Notes under the pieces: model-generated
What the model was told of the DNA's origin: nothing
Seen by the model: the letters and a program-made list of their open reading frames with translations, nothing else
Database searches by the model: none
Shown here: piece by piece, positions 50,348 to 58,929 of the stretch
Layout: each line of letters opens with the position of its first letter
How positions within the stretch are numbered: the first letter of the stretch is position 1
Program-made: the position numbers and the translations under genes
Source: Streptomyces griseomycini
GTDB taxonomy: Bacteria; Actinomycetota; Actinomycetes; Streptomycetales; Streptomycetaceae
Direction: 5' to 3'
DNA length: 64,000 nucleotides
Assembly (NCBI RefSeq): GCF_014203535.1
Contig: NZ_JACHJI010000020.1
Coordinates: 39,862 to 103,861, forward strand

Positions 50348-52197
50348 CGGCGGTCACCACCGCGCCCGCCCGGGACAAGGACGACGACCGGTCGCCGGAG
50401 GAGACCGGCGACCCCTTCGACCGGGACGTCCTGCCCGCTCCCGCGGGCGCCACCGGCGCGCTGCTGCGCTCCCTGCTCTCCCCCCTGCGCGGCCGGGTCG
50501 TCGCCACCGCGCTGTTGCTGATGCTCCAGCAGGCGGCCGTGCAGGCGGGCCCGCTGCTGGTGGCGTACGCGATCGACCGTGCGGTGCCCGCCTTCCGGGC
50601 CGACGACCGCGGACCGCTGATCGCGGTGGCGGTGGGCTACCTGCTGTGCGCGGCGGCGGCCGGGGCACTGCAGTACGCGTTCGTCACCGCCTCCGCCCGG
50701 GTCAGCCAGGACGTGCTGCTCGATCTGCGCGGCCGGATCTTCCGGCACGCGCAGGCGCTCAGCGTCGACTTCCACGAGCGCTACACCTCGGGCCGGCTCA
50801 TCTCCCGCTCCACCACCGACGTCGAGTCGCTGCGCGAGCTGCTGGAGGAGGGCCTGCAGGAACTGGTGACGGTCGTCCTGTCCTGCGTCTACATCTCGGT
50901 GCTGCTGCTCTGGCTGGACCTGGGGCTCGGCGCCGTCGCGGTGGCGTCCTTCCTGCCGCTGTACGCGCTCGTGCGGTCCTACCAGCGGCGGGCGGGCCGG
51001 GTGTACCGCAAGCGGTCCACGGCCATCGCGGCGGTGATCGTGAAGTTCGTCGAGACGATGAACGGCATCCGGCCGGTGCGCGCCTTCCGCCGGGAGGCCG
51101 CCAACGACGCCGACTTCGCGGTGCTGAACCGGCGGCACGAGCGGACCAACGGCGACGCGCTGCTGGAGATGGCCCGCTATGTCGTCGGCTCCCGGATCAC
51201 CGCCAACACCACGGTGGCGCTGATCGTGCTGTGGGGCGCCTACCGGGTCGCGGACGCGTCGCTGGCCCTGGGTGTGCTGGCGGCCGCGGTGCTGTACCTG
51301 CGGCGGCTGTACGACCCGATCGACCGGCTCGGCATGTTCCTCAACTCCTACCAGTCGGCGGCGGCCTCGCTGGAGAAGATCGCCGGGCTGCTGGCGCAGA
51401 CCCCGTCCGTGCCCGAGCCGGCCTCCCCCCGGGAGCTTCCGGAGCGGCGCTCGGAGCACCCCGGCCGCGAGGTCGTCTTCGACGGCGTCCGGTTCGCCTA
51501 CCGCACCGGCGGCGAGGTGCTGCCCCGCTTCGACCTCACCCTCCCGGCCGGACAGACCGTCGCCGTCGTCGGCTCCACCGGCGCGGGCAAGTCGACCCTG
51601 GCCAAGCTGCTCGCCCGCTTCTACGACCCCACCGACGGCCGGGTCCTGCTCGACGGCGTGGACCTGCGCGACCTCGCCGGGCCCGAGCTGCGGCGCGGGG
51701 TGGTCATGGTGACCCAGGAGGCGTTCCTGTTCTCCGGCACGGTCGCCGAGAACATCGCCATCGGGCGGCCGGACGCCACCCGCGAGGAGATCGAGCAGGC
51801 GGCGAAGGAGATCGGCGCGCACGACTTCGTCGCCGCGCTGCCCGACGGCTACGACACCGACGTCCGCAAGCGCGGCGGCCGCATCTCGGCCGGCCAGCGC
51901 CAGCTGGTGGCCTTCGCCCGGGCGCTGCTCGCGGACCCGGCCGTGCTGATCCTGGACGAGGCGACCAGCTCGCTGGACGTCCCCGGGGAGCGGGCGGTGC
52001 AGCGGGCGATGGCGACGGTGCTGAAGGGGCGTACGGCGGTCGTCATCGCCCACCGGCTGTCGACCGTGGAGATCGCCGACCGGGTGCTGGTGATGGAGCA
52101 CGGGCGGATCGTGGAGGATGGCAGCCCGGACGAACTCATCGCCGGGACGGGCCGGTTCGCCGATCTGCACCGGGCCTGGCGGGACAGCCTGGCGTAG
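50344..52197 (+). CDS. ABC exporter half-transporter, pair 1 subunit B
   Basis: A 617-residue half-transporter with an acidic N-terminal extension, six helices, and a complete ATPase: Walker A GSTGAGKSTLAKLL, signature RISAGQRQLVAFARAL (Ala for the first Gly of SGGQ), Walker B VLILDEATSSLD with the catalytic Glu, and H-loop VIAHRLSTV. It carries the consensus catalytic site that subunit A lacks, as in asymmetric heterodimeric exporters. Its linker is short, unlike that of subunit A. It overlaps subunit A by 4 bases; the next exporter gene follows after 27 bases. Confidence 0.93.
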   Translation: MTAVTTAPARDKDDDRSPEETGDPFDRDVLPAPAGATGALLRSLLSPLRGRVVATALLLMLQQAAVQAGPLLVAYAIDRAVPAFRADDRGPLIAVAVGYLLCAAAAGALQYAFVTASARVSQDVLLDLRGRIFRHAQALSVDFHERYTSGRLISRSTTDVESLRELLEEGLQELVTVVLSCVYISVLLLWLDLGLGAVAVASFLPLYALVRSYQRRAGRVYRKRSTAIAAVIVKFVETMNGIRPVRAFRREAANDADFAVLNRRHERTNGDALLEMARYVVGSRITANTTVALIVLWGAYRVADASLALGVLAAAVLYLRRLYDPIDRLGMFLNSYQSAAASLEKIAGLLAQTPSVPEPASPRELPERRSEHPGREVVFDGVRFAYRTGGEVLPRFDLTLPAGQTVAVVGSTGAGKSTLAKLLARFYDPTDGRVLLDGVDLRDLAGPELRRGVVMVTQEAFLFSGTVAENIAIGRPDATREEIEQAAKEIGAHDFVAALPDGYDTDVRKRGGRISAGQRQLVAFARALLADPAVLILDEATSSLDVPGERAVQRAMATVLKGRTAVVIAHRLSTVEIADRVLVMEHGRIVEDGSPDELIAGTGRFADLHRAWRDSLA

Positions 52198-52224
52198 GCG
52201 CGGGCCGCCGGCGGAGGGGGACGG

Positions 52225-53982
52225 ATGATCGACGCGTACGAGGACCCCGGCACGCCCGACTGCCGGGGCGGGGCCCGCTACCTGTGGTGGCTGGTCCTGC
52301 GGCAGCCGGGGCGGTGTGCGGCGGGGGCGGTGTTCGGCAGTGCCTGGATGGTGCTGCTGGCGGCGACGCCGTACCTGATGTCCCGGGCGGTGGACGACGG
52401 GCTGGAGCCCGGTGACACGGGCGCGCTGGCCGGCTGGACCGGCGCGCTGTTCGCGGTGGGCGCGTTCAACGCGTGGCTGAGCGTCATGCGGCACCGCACC
52501 ATGACCCGGGTGCGGATGGACGCCAACTTCCGCACCGTGAAGGTGGTCGTCGGGCAGACGGTGCGGCTGGGCGCCTCGCTGTCGCGGAGGGCGGGGGCCG
52601 GGGAGGTCGTCACCATCGGCGTGGGCGACGTGCAGGTGATCGCCGGGTCCCTCACGGTCGTCGGGCCCGGGGTCGGCGCGGTCGTGGCGTACGGGGTGGT
52701 GGCCGGGCTGCTGCTGTCGGTGTCGCCGCTGCTGGCGGGGGTCGTGCTGCTCGGGGTGCCGGTGATCCTCCTGGTCGTCGGGCCGCTGGCGGGACGGTTG
52801 CAGGGCAGGGAGACGGAGTACCGGGAGCGGCAGGGCGTGCTGACCGCGCGGATCGGCGACCTCGCGGGCGGCCTGCGGGTGCTGAGCGGACTCGGCGGCA
52901 AGGGCCTGGTCGCCGACGCCTTCCGCCGGGACTCTCGGCGGCTGCGCGAACAGGGTTACCGGGTCGGGGCGGTGACCAGCTGGATGCAGGCGCTCGGCGC
53001 GGGGCTGCCGGTGCTGTTCCTCGCGGGCGTGACCTGGATCGCGGCCCGGCTGGCCGCCCAGGGGCAGATCACCGTGGGCGAGCTGGTGTCGGTGTACGGC
53101 TACGTGTCCGTGCTGGTGTGGCCGGTGGCGTTCCTCATCGAGTGCGGTTACCTGCTGAGCCGGGGCGTGGTCGCCGCCCGGCGGGTGGCGGCGCTGCTGC
53201 GGCTGGAGCCGCCGGCCGACGCCGCCACCGCGGACGCGCCCGCGGAGCCGTCCGTGCTGTACGACCCGGAGTCCGGGGTGCGGGTGGCGCCGGGCCGGCT
53301 GACCGCGCTGACCGCCGCGCGGCCCGCCGACGCGCTCGCCGTGGTCGACCGTCTCGGCCGGTACGCGCCGTCGGCGGCCACCTGGGGCGGGACCCGGCTG
53401 GACGAGATCGCGCTCGCGCAGGTCAGGGAGCGGATCGTGGTCGCCGACCACGAGGCCGACCTGTTCGCCGGTCCGCTGCGGGAGGTGGTGGCCGGCGGCA
53501 GGGAGTCCACGGACGAGGAGGTGTCCCGGGCGCTGCACGCGGCGGCCGCCGACGACATCGTGCAGGGCCTGCCCGACGGTCTCGACTCGGTGGTGTCCGC
53601 CCAGGGCCGCAGCCTCTCCGGCGGCCAGCGGCAGCGCGTCCGGCTGGCGCGGGCGCTGCTGGCCGATCCGGAGGTGCTGCTGGCGGTCGAACCCACCTCG
53701 GCGCTCGACGCGCACACCGAGGCCACGGTCGCCGACCGGCTGAGGGAGGCGCGCCGGGGCCGCACGACGGTGCTGACGACCTCCTCGCCGCTCGTGCTGG
53801 ACCGCGCCGACCAGGTGCACTTCCTGGTCGACGGCAAGGTCGCCGCGACCGGCGGTCACCGCGCACTCCTCGCCGCCGAGCCCGGTTACCGGGCGCTGGT
53901 GGCCAGGGACGCCGAGCCGGACGACGACGGGGACGCCGCCGGGAACACCGACGGGGACGCCGCCCGGGAGGCCGTGGGATGA
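52225..53982 (+). CDS. ABC exporter half-transporter, pair 2 subunit A, with degenerate ATP site
   Basis: A 585-residue half-transporter. The membrane domain is normal (six helices, residues 20-315), but the ATPase domain has lost most nucleotide-binding motifs. No Walker A GxxGxGK is present where RLTALTAARPADALAV lies. The Walker B aspartate is Val488 (LLAVEPTSALD, Glu489 kept), and the H-loop histidine is replaced in LTTSSPLVL. The signature SLSGGQRQR (463-468) and the D-loop are intact. It should therefore serve only to complete the partner's ATP site. ATG at 52225 follows GGAGGGGG. It overlaps its partner by 4 bases. Confidence 0.88.
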   Translation: MIDAYEDPGTPDCRGGARYLWWLVLRQPGRCAAGAVFGSAWMVLLAATPYLMSRAVDDGLEPGDTGALAGWTGALFAVGAFNAWLSVMRHRTMTRVRMDANFRTVKVVVGQTVRLGASLSRRAGAGEVVTIGVGDVQVIAGSLTVVGPGVGAVVAYGVVAGLLLSVSPLLAGVVLLGVPVILLVVGPLAGRLQGRETEYRERQGVLTARIGDLAGGLRVLSGLGGKGLVADAFRRDSRRLREQGYRVGAVTSWMQALGAGLPVLFLAGVTWIAARLAAQGQITVGELVSVYGYVSVLVWPVAFLIECGYLLSRGVVAARRVAALLRLEPPADAATADAPAEPSVLYDPESGVRVAPGRLTALTAARPADALAVVDRLGRYAPSAATWGGTRLDEIALAQVRERIVVADHEADLFAGPLREVVAGGRESTDEEVSRALHAAAADDIVQGLPDGLDSVVSAQGRSLSGGQRQRVRLARALLADPEVLLAVEPTSALDAHTEATVADRLREARRGRTTVLTTSSPLVLDRADQVHFLVDGKVAATGGHRALLAAEPGYRALVARDAEPDDDGDAAGNTDGDAAREAVG

Positions 53983-55739
53983 GCCGGGCACAACTGCCCG
54001 TCGCCGGGCCCGCCGACGTGCGCCGGGCGGCCGTGGAGCTGGTGCGGGCCGACGGGCGGACCTTCGCCGCCGTCCTGGTCCTGAACGCGCTGGCCGCGGT
54101 GGCGGGGCTGGCCGGGCCCTGGCTGCTGGGGCGGATCATCGACGAGGTGCGCGGCGGGGGCGGGGTCGCCGCCGTGGACCGGCTGGCGCCGGTCATCCTG
54201 CTGTGCGCCGTCGCCCAGTTGCTGCTGGCCCGCTGGGCCCGGTACGTCGGGCACCGCTTCGGGGAGCGCACGCTGGCGCGGGTGCGGGAGCGGTTCGTGG
54301 ACCGGGCGCTGGCGCTGCCCTCCTCGGTGGTGGAGCGGGCGGGGACCGGTGACCTGACGGCGCGGGGGACGGCCGACGTGACCGCCGTCGGCACAACGCT
54401 GCGCGACGCCGGGCCGGCGCTGCTGGTCAACGGGGTGCAGGCACTGTTCGTGACGGCCGCGGTCTTCCTGGTGGACCCGCTGCTCGGTGCCCTCGGGGTG
54501 CTGGCGCTCACCCCGATCTGGATCGTGCTGCGCTGGTACCTGCGCCGGGCGCGCGACGGCTACCTCGCCGAGGGCGCGGCCACCTCGGACGTGGCGGAGA
54601 TCGTCGCCTCGACGGCCTCGGGGGCGCGCACGGTGGAGGCGTTCCGGCTCGAGGAGCGGCGGATCCGGGCGAGCCGGGACGCCCTGGAGACCGCCCGCCG
54701 CACCCGGTTCCACACGTTGTTCCTGCGCACGGTGTTCTTCCCGGTGGTGGAGGTGTCGTACCACCTTCCGGTGGCCGGGGTGCTGCTGATCGGCGGGCTG
54801 CTGCACCAGCGGGGAGCGGTGAGCCTGGGGGCGGTGGTGGCCGCCGCCCTGTACCTGCTCCAGCTGAGCGGGCCGTTGGACGAGGTCCTGATGCGGATCG
54901 AGCAGTTGCAGAGCGGCGGCGCCTCGTTCGCCCGGGTCGAGGGGCTGGCCCGGGCGCCGCGCGCCGCGGGCCGGGGCGACGGTCCGGATCCGGCCGACGA
55001 CCGGATCGACGTGGCCGCCGCGCGCTACGCCTACGACGGGGGCGGCGAGGTGCTGCGCGGGGTCGACCTGACGGTGACGCCCGGGGAGCGGCTGGCCGTG
55101 GTGGGGCCGTCCGGGGCGGGCAAGACCACGCTGAGCCGGCTGCTGGCGGGGGTGGACGCGCCGACCGCGGGGACGGTGACCGTGGGCGGGGTTCCCGTGG
55201 TCGGGCTGGACCCGGAGCGGTTGCGTCGTCAGGTGGTGCTGGTCACCCAGGAGCACCATGTGTTCCTCGGGTCGGTCCGCGACAATCTGCGCATCGCCGA
55301 ACCGGCCGCCGGTGACGAGGAGTTGTGGGCGGCGCTGACCGCGGTCGGCGCCGACGCGTGGGTGCGGGAGCTGCCGGACGGCCTGGACACGGAGCTGGGC
55401 GAGGGCGGCCGTGCCACCGACGGTTCGCAGGCGCAGCAACTGGCCCTGGCCCGCGTGGTGCTGGCCGACCCGCACACGCTGATCCTGGACGAGGCGACCG
55501 CCCTGCTCGACCCGACGACCGCCCGTCACACCGAGCGGGCGCTGGCCGCCGTCCTCCGGGGACGCACCGTCATCGCCGTCGCGCACCGGTTGCACACCGC
55601 GCACGACGCGGACCGCGTGGCGGTGATGGAGGACGGCCGGCTGACCGAACTGGGCGCGCACGAGGAACTGGTGGCGGCGGGCGGGGCGTACGCGGCGCTG
55701 TGGCGGTCCTGGCACGGGGACCGGCCGGACGGCCCGTGA
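53979..55739 (+). CDS. ABC exporter half-transporter, pair 2 subunit B, with degenerate signature
   Basis: A 586-residue half-transporter. Here Walker A is intact (GPSGAGKTT, 376-384), as are Walker B (ILDEATALLD, D504/E505) and the H-loop (VAHRLHTA). The signature LSGGQ is changed to TDGSQ (480-484). Combined with subunit A, which has the reverse pattern, one composite ATP site is complete and the other lacks everything. The ATG at 53979 overlaps the stop of subunit A (ATGA). The four half-transporter genes form one tight rightward operon. Substrate unknown. Confidence 0.9.
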   Translation: MSRAQLPVAGPADVRRAAVELVRADGRTFAAVLVLNALAAVAGLAGPWLLGRIIDEVRGGGGVAAVDRLAPVILLCAVAQLLLARWARYVGHRFGERTLARVRERFVDRALALPSSVVERAGTGDLTARGTADVTAVGTTLRDAGPALLVNGVQALFVTAAVFLVDPLLGALGVLALTPIWIVLRWYLRRARDGYLAEGAATSDVAEIVASTASGARTVEAFRLEERRIRASRDALETARRTRFHTLFLRTVFFPVVEVSYHLPVAGVLLIGGLLHQRGAVSLGAVVAAALYLLQLSGPLDEVLMRIEQLQSGGASFARVEGLARAPRAAGRGDGPDPADDRIDVAAARYAYDGGGEVLRGVDLTVTPGERLAVVGPSGAGKTTLSRLLAGVDAPTAGTVTVGGVPVVGLDPERLRRQVVLVTQEHHVFLGSVRDNLRIAEPAAGDEELWAALTAVGADAWVRELPDGLDTELGEGGRATDGSQAQQLALARVVLADPHTLILDEATALLDPTTARHTERALAAVLRGRTVIAVAHRLHTAHDADRVAVMEDGRLTELGAHEELVAAGGAYAALWRSWHGDRPDGP

Positions 55740-56103
55740 CACCGGGCGGCCCGTGACGCCGGACGCCGTGTGCCGTGAGCCGCGTACCGGGCAGGGCTTC
55801 GGTCCCGGTCCGCCCGGCCGGTCGGCCTTCGTCCAACGTTCCGCATATCGAACGTGAACTCCCGGACAACGAACGATTTCCGGCCAATGTTTTGACGCGC
55901 TCCTGACAGGGGTGGCGCTCGCCTGCCACTCTTCCCACGGCCGCTTCACAGCAACCCCACAGCACCGCTCCACGCCGTGCCGCGGCCGCAGCTCCGCACA
56001 GCAGCACGTGTTCCTGCGCACCGCCTCGTACCGCCCGGTCGGCCCACCCGTCGACCGGTCTCCCCTGGCCGCGCGATCCGCGGCCGCGCAGAAGGAGTCA
56101 GCG
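55740..56103. other. 364-bp intergenic region upstream of the metalloprotease gene
   Basis: No gene is supported. An AT-richer island around 55840-55900 has an imperfect direct repeat (GAACGTGAACTCCCGG, then GAACGATTTCCGG) and TTGACG at 55892-55897, a possible -35 element. No good -10 follows at 17 bases. If transcription starts here, the metalloprotease message has a leader of nearly 200 bases. Confidence 0.4.
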
Positions 56104-58149
56104 TTGAGCAGCAGGTCCTCCCACAGACGCACCCCCCGCACCGCGCACCGCCGCGCCGCGGCCGTCGCCCTCGCCGGGGTGGCCGCCCTGGTCGCCACGG
56201 CGGTGCAGTCCGGCAGCGCCACCGCGGCCCCGGAGCGGACACCGCCGGCCGCGAGCGCGGCGAAGCCGGGCTCCGAGTCGGTCCGGCTCACCCCGGCCCA
56301 GCGCGCCGAGCTGATCCGCGAGGCGAACGCCGCCAAGGCGGAGACCGCCGAGGACCTCGGCCTGGGCGCGAAGGAGAAGCTCGTCGTCCGTGACGTCCTC
56401 AAGGACCGCGACGGCACCGTGCACGTCCGCTACGAGCGCACCTACGACGGCCTGCCGGTCCTCGGCGGCGACCTGGTCGTCCGGGGCGACAGGGCCGGCG
56501 AGGCCGAGTCCGTCGTCAAGGCCACCCGGACCGCGGTGAAGCCCGCGACCACCACCGCCGAGGTGCCTGCCGCCCGGGCCGAGCGGCAGGCCCTGTCCGC
56601 CGCGCAGGCCGAGGACGCCAGGGGCGCCGACGTCGCCCGCGCCCCGCGCAAGGTGATCTGGGCGGCCGGGGGCGAGCCGGTCGTGGCCTACGAGACGGTC
56701 GTGGGCGGACTCCAGCACGACGGCACCCCGCAGGAACTGCACGTCGTCACCGACGCCACCACGGGCGAGAAGCTGTACGAGTGGCAGGCCGTCCGGAACG
56801 GGACCGGCCACACCGTCTACAGCGGCACCGTCGACCTGACCACCACGCAGTCCGGGTCCTCGTACAACCTCACCGACGGGGCGCGCGGCGGGCACAAGAC
56901 GTACAACCTCAACCGCGGGACCTCCGGCACCGGCACGCTGTTCTCCGGCCCCGACGACGTCTGGGGCAACGGCAGCCCGTCCAACCTGGAGTCGGCCGCC
57001 GCCGACGCCCACTACGGGGCCGCGCTGACCTGGGACTACTACAAGAACGTGCACGGCCGCAGCGGCATCCGCGGCGACGGCGTGGGCGCCTACTCCCGGG
57101 TCCACTACGGCAACAACTACGTCAACGCCTTCTGGTCCGACACCTGCTTCTGCATGACCTACGGCGACGGCTCCGGCAACGCCAACCCGCTCACCTCGAT
57201 CGACGTGGCCGCGCACGAGATGACCCACGGCCTGACCTCGAACACCGCGGGCCTGGTCTACAGCGGCGAGTCCGGCGGCCTCAACGAGGCGACCAGCGAC
57301 ATCTTCGGCGCGACGGTCGAGTTCTACGCGAACAACTCCTCCGACGTCGGTGACTACCTCATCGGCGAGGAGATCGACATCAACGGCGACGGCACCCCGT
57401 TGCGGTACATGGACAAGCCGAGCAAGGACGGCGCCTCCAAGGACTCCTGGTACTCCGGCATCGGCAACATCGACGTGCACTACTCGTCCGGGCCCGCGAA
57501 CCACTTCTTCTACCTGCTGAGCGAGGGCAGCGGTACGAAGACCATCAACGGGGTCACCTACGACTCCCCCACCTCCGACGGCCTGCCGGTCACCGGCATC
57601 GGCCGCGCCAAGGCGGAGAAGATCTGGTTCCGCGCGCTGACCACGAAGTTCACCTCGACCACCAACTACGCGGGCGCCCGCACCGGCACCCTCGCGGCGG
57701 CCGGTGAGCTGTACGGCACGGACAGCGCCGAGTACAAGGCGGTCCAGGACGCCTGGGCGGGCGTCAACGTCGGCTCGCGCTCCGGTGGCGGCGGCGGTGG
57801 CGGTACGTCCTTCGAGAACACCGCCGACGTGTCGATCCCGGACAACGGCGCCGCGGTGACCTCCTCGATCACCGTCACCGGACGGACCGGCAACGCGCCC
57901 TCCAACCTCCAGGTCTCGGTCGACATCGTGCACACCTACAGCGGTGACCTGGTGGTCGACCTGCTGGCCCCGGACGGCACGGTGTACAACCTGCGCAACC
58001 GCACCGGCGGCTCCGCGGACAACATCGACCAGACCTTCACGGTCAACGCCTCCTCCGAGGCCGCCAACGGCACCTGGAAACTGCGGGTCCAGGACCGGGC
58101 ACGCTACGACACCGGCTACATCAGCGGCTGGAAGCTCACCTTCCCGTAG
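56104..58149 (+). CDS. Secreted M4 neutral metalloprotease with P-domain
   Basis: A 681-residue secreted zinc protease. The N terminus (RRTPRTAHRRAAAVALAGVAALVATAV) is a signal peptide. FTP and PepSY propeptide domains follow to about 260, then the thermolysin domain with H371-E372-x-x-H375 (AAHEMTHGL) and third zinc ligand E395 in GGLNEATSD. A Gly-rich hinge (SGGGGGGG) leads to a C-terminal P-domain (SIPDNGAAVTSSITV ... GYISGWKLTF), as in proprotein convertases, which may help stability or binding. The TTG at 56104 is preceded by GAAGGAG; earlier ATGs lack such a site. A strong terminator follows. Confidence 0.93.
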   Translation: MSSRSSHRRTPRTAHRRAAAVALAGVAALVATAVQSGSATAAPERTPPAASAAKPGSESVRLTPAQRAELIREANAAKAETAEDLGLGAKEKLVVRDVLKDRDGTVHVRYERTYDGLPVLGGDLVVRGDRAGEAESVVKATRTAVKPATTTAEVPAARAERQALSAAQAEDARGADVARAPRKVIWAAGGEPVVAYETVVGGLQHDGTPQELHVVTDATTGEKLYEWQAVRNGTGHTVYSGTVDLTTTQSGSSYNLTDGARGGHKTYNLNRGTSGTGTLFSGPDDVWGNGSPSNLESAAADAHYGAALTWDYYKNVHGRSGIRGDGVGAYSRVHYGNNYVNAFWSDTCFCMTYGDGSGNANPLTSIDVAAHEMTHGLTSNTAGLVYSGESGGLNEATSDIFGATVEFYANNSSDVGDYLIGEEIDINGDGTPLRYMDKPSKDGASKDSWYSGIGNIDVHYSSGPANHFFYLLSEGSGTKTINGVTYDSPTSDGLPVTGIGRAKAEKIWFRALTTKFTSTTNYAGARTGTLAAAGELYGTDSAEYKAVQDAWAGVNVGSRSGGGGGGGTSFENTADVSIPDNGAAVTSSITVTGRTGNAPSNLQVSVDIVHTYSGDLVVDLLAPDGTVYNLRNRTGGSADNIDQTFTVNASSEAANGTWKLRVQDRARYDTGYISGWKLTFP

Positions 58150-58169
58150 GCCGTACGCGGACGCACGAC

Positions 58170-58205
58170 GGCGGCACCCGGAACGCACCGTTCCCGGGTG
58201 CCGCC
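58170..58205 (+). terminator. Terminator after the M4 protease gene
   Basis: GGCGGCACCCGGAAC pairs with GTTCCCGGGTGCCGCC (one bulged base) around a 5-base loop, 20 bases after the stop. Confidence 0.75.
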
Positions 58206-58220
58206 CTACGCTTGGGTCCC

Positions 58221-58739
58221 ATGTCTTCGGCGGACTTCACCTACGACCACGTCGGCGCGACCCGCGAGCCGGGGTCCTGCCCTCCCGGATTCCACCCGAT
58301 GCGCGTCCGCACCCGTCTCGGCGAGGGCGAGGAGGTCTTCCGACGGGCCGCGGAGGCGGTCCTCACCTGGGAACTGCACCGGGCCGTGGGCGTCGGCCTC
58401 GACGCCGACGCCGAGCGGGCGGCGCCCGGCGTCGACGTCACCGTCACCCTCGCCGGGATCGTCAAGGCGCCCTGCCGGGTGGTGTGGACGGTGGAGGAAC
58501 CCCGCAGGGCCGGCTGGGCGTACGGCACCCTGGCCGGCCATCCGGAGTGCGGCGAGGAGTCCTTCGTCGTGGACCGCACGGGCGACGGGACGGTGTGGCT
58601 GACCGTCGAGGCGTTCAGCAGGGCGGCCCGCTGGTACGCCCGTGCGGGCGGCCCGGCCACCCGGGGACTGCAGCACGCCTACGCCCGCCGCTGCGGGAAG
58701 GTCCTGCGCCACCTGGCCACCCGGGGCATCGAGGACTGA
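58221..58739 (+). CDS. DUF1990 family protein
   Basis: A 172-residue protein of the DUF1990 family, recognisable from FTYDHVGATREPG, then LTWELHRAVGVG and the conserved WAYGTLAGHPECGEESFVV, ending in a helix with YARRCGKVLRHLA. The function is not known to me. The ATG at 58221 has no ribosome-binding site; TACGCT ends eight bases before it, so the message may be leaderless and start right after the upstream terminator. It is convergent with glgP. Confidence 0.82.
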   Translation: MSSADFTYDHVGATREPGSCPPGFHPMRVRTRLGEGEEVFRRAAEAVLTWELHRAVGVGLDADAERAAPGVDVTVTLAGIVKAPCRVVWTVEEPRRAGWAYGTLAGHPECGEESFVVDRTGDGTVWLTVEAFSRAARWYARAGGPATRGLQHAYARRCGKVLRHLATRGIED

Positions 58740-58929
58740 GCCCCCCGAGCGGCCCGGGCCCGGTGCCGCGGCGCACCGCCGCACGGCGCCGACCGCCCGG
58801 AGCGCCCCCGCCCCGGGCCCTCCGCCGGACGGACCGCACGCTCCACGGCCACCGTGCCCGGCGCCACCGTGCCCGGCGCCACGGTGGCGTCGGGCACGGT
58901 GGCGTCCCGCGGCGCCGGGCGCCGGCGTC

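Noticed and set aside
52473..53978. In-frame N-terminal extension of the fourth exporter gene
   Set aside because: The extension is a shadow of the previous gene. The ATGA overlap at 53979 gives the proper start.
49621..53991. A 1456-codon open frame on the minus strand opposite the ABC exporter genes
   Set aside because: Low-complexity shadow of four well-supported transporter genes.
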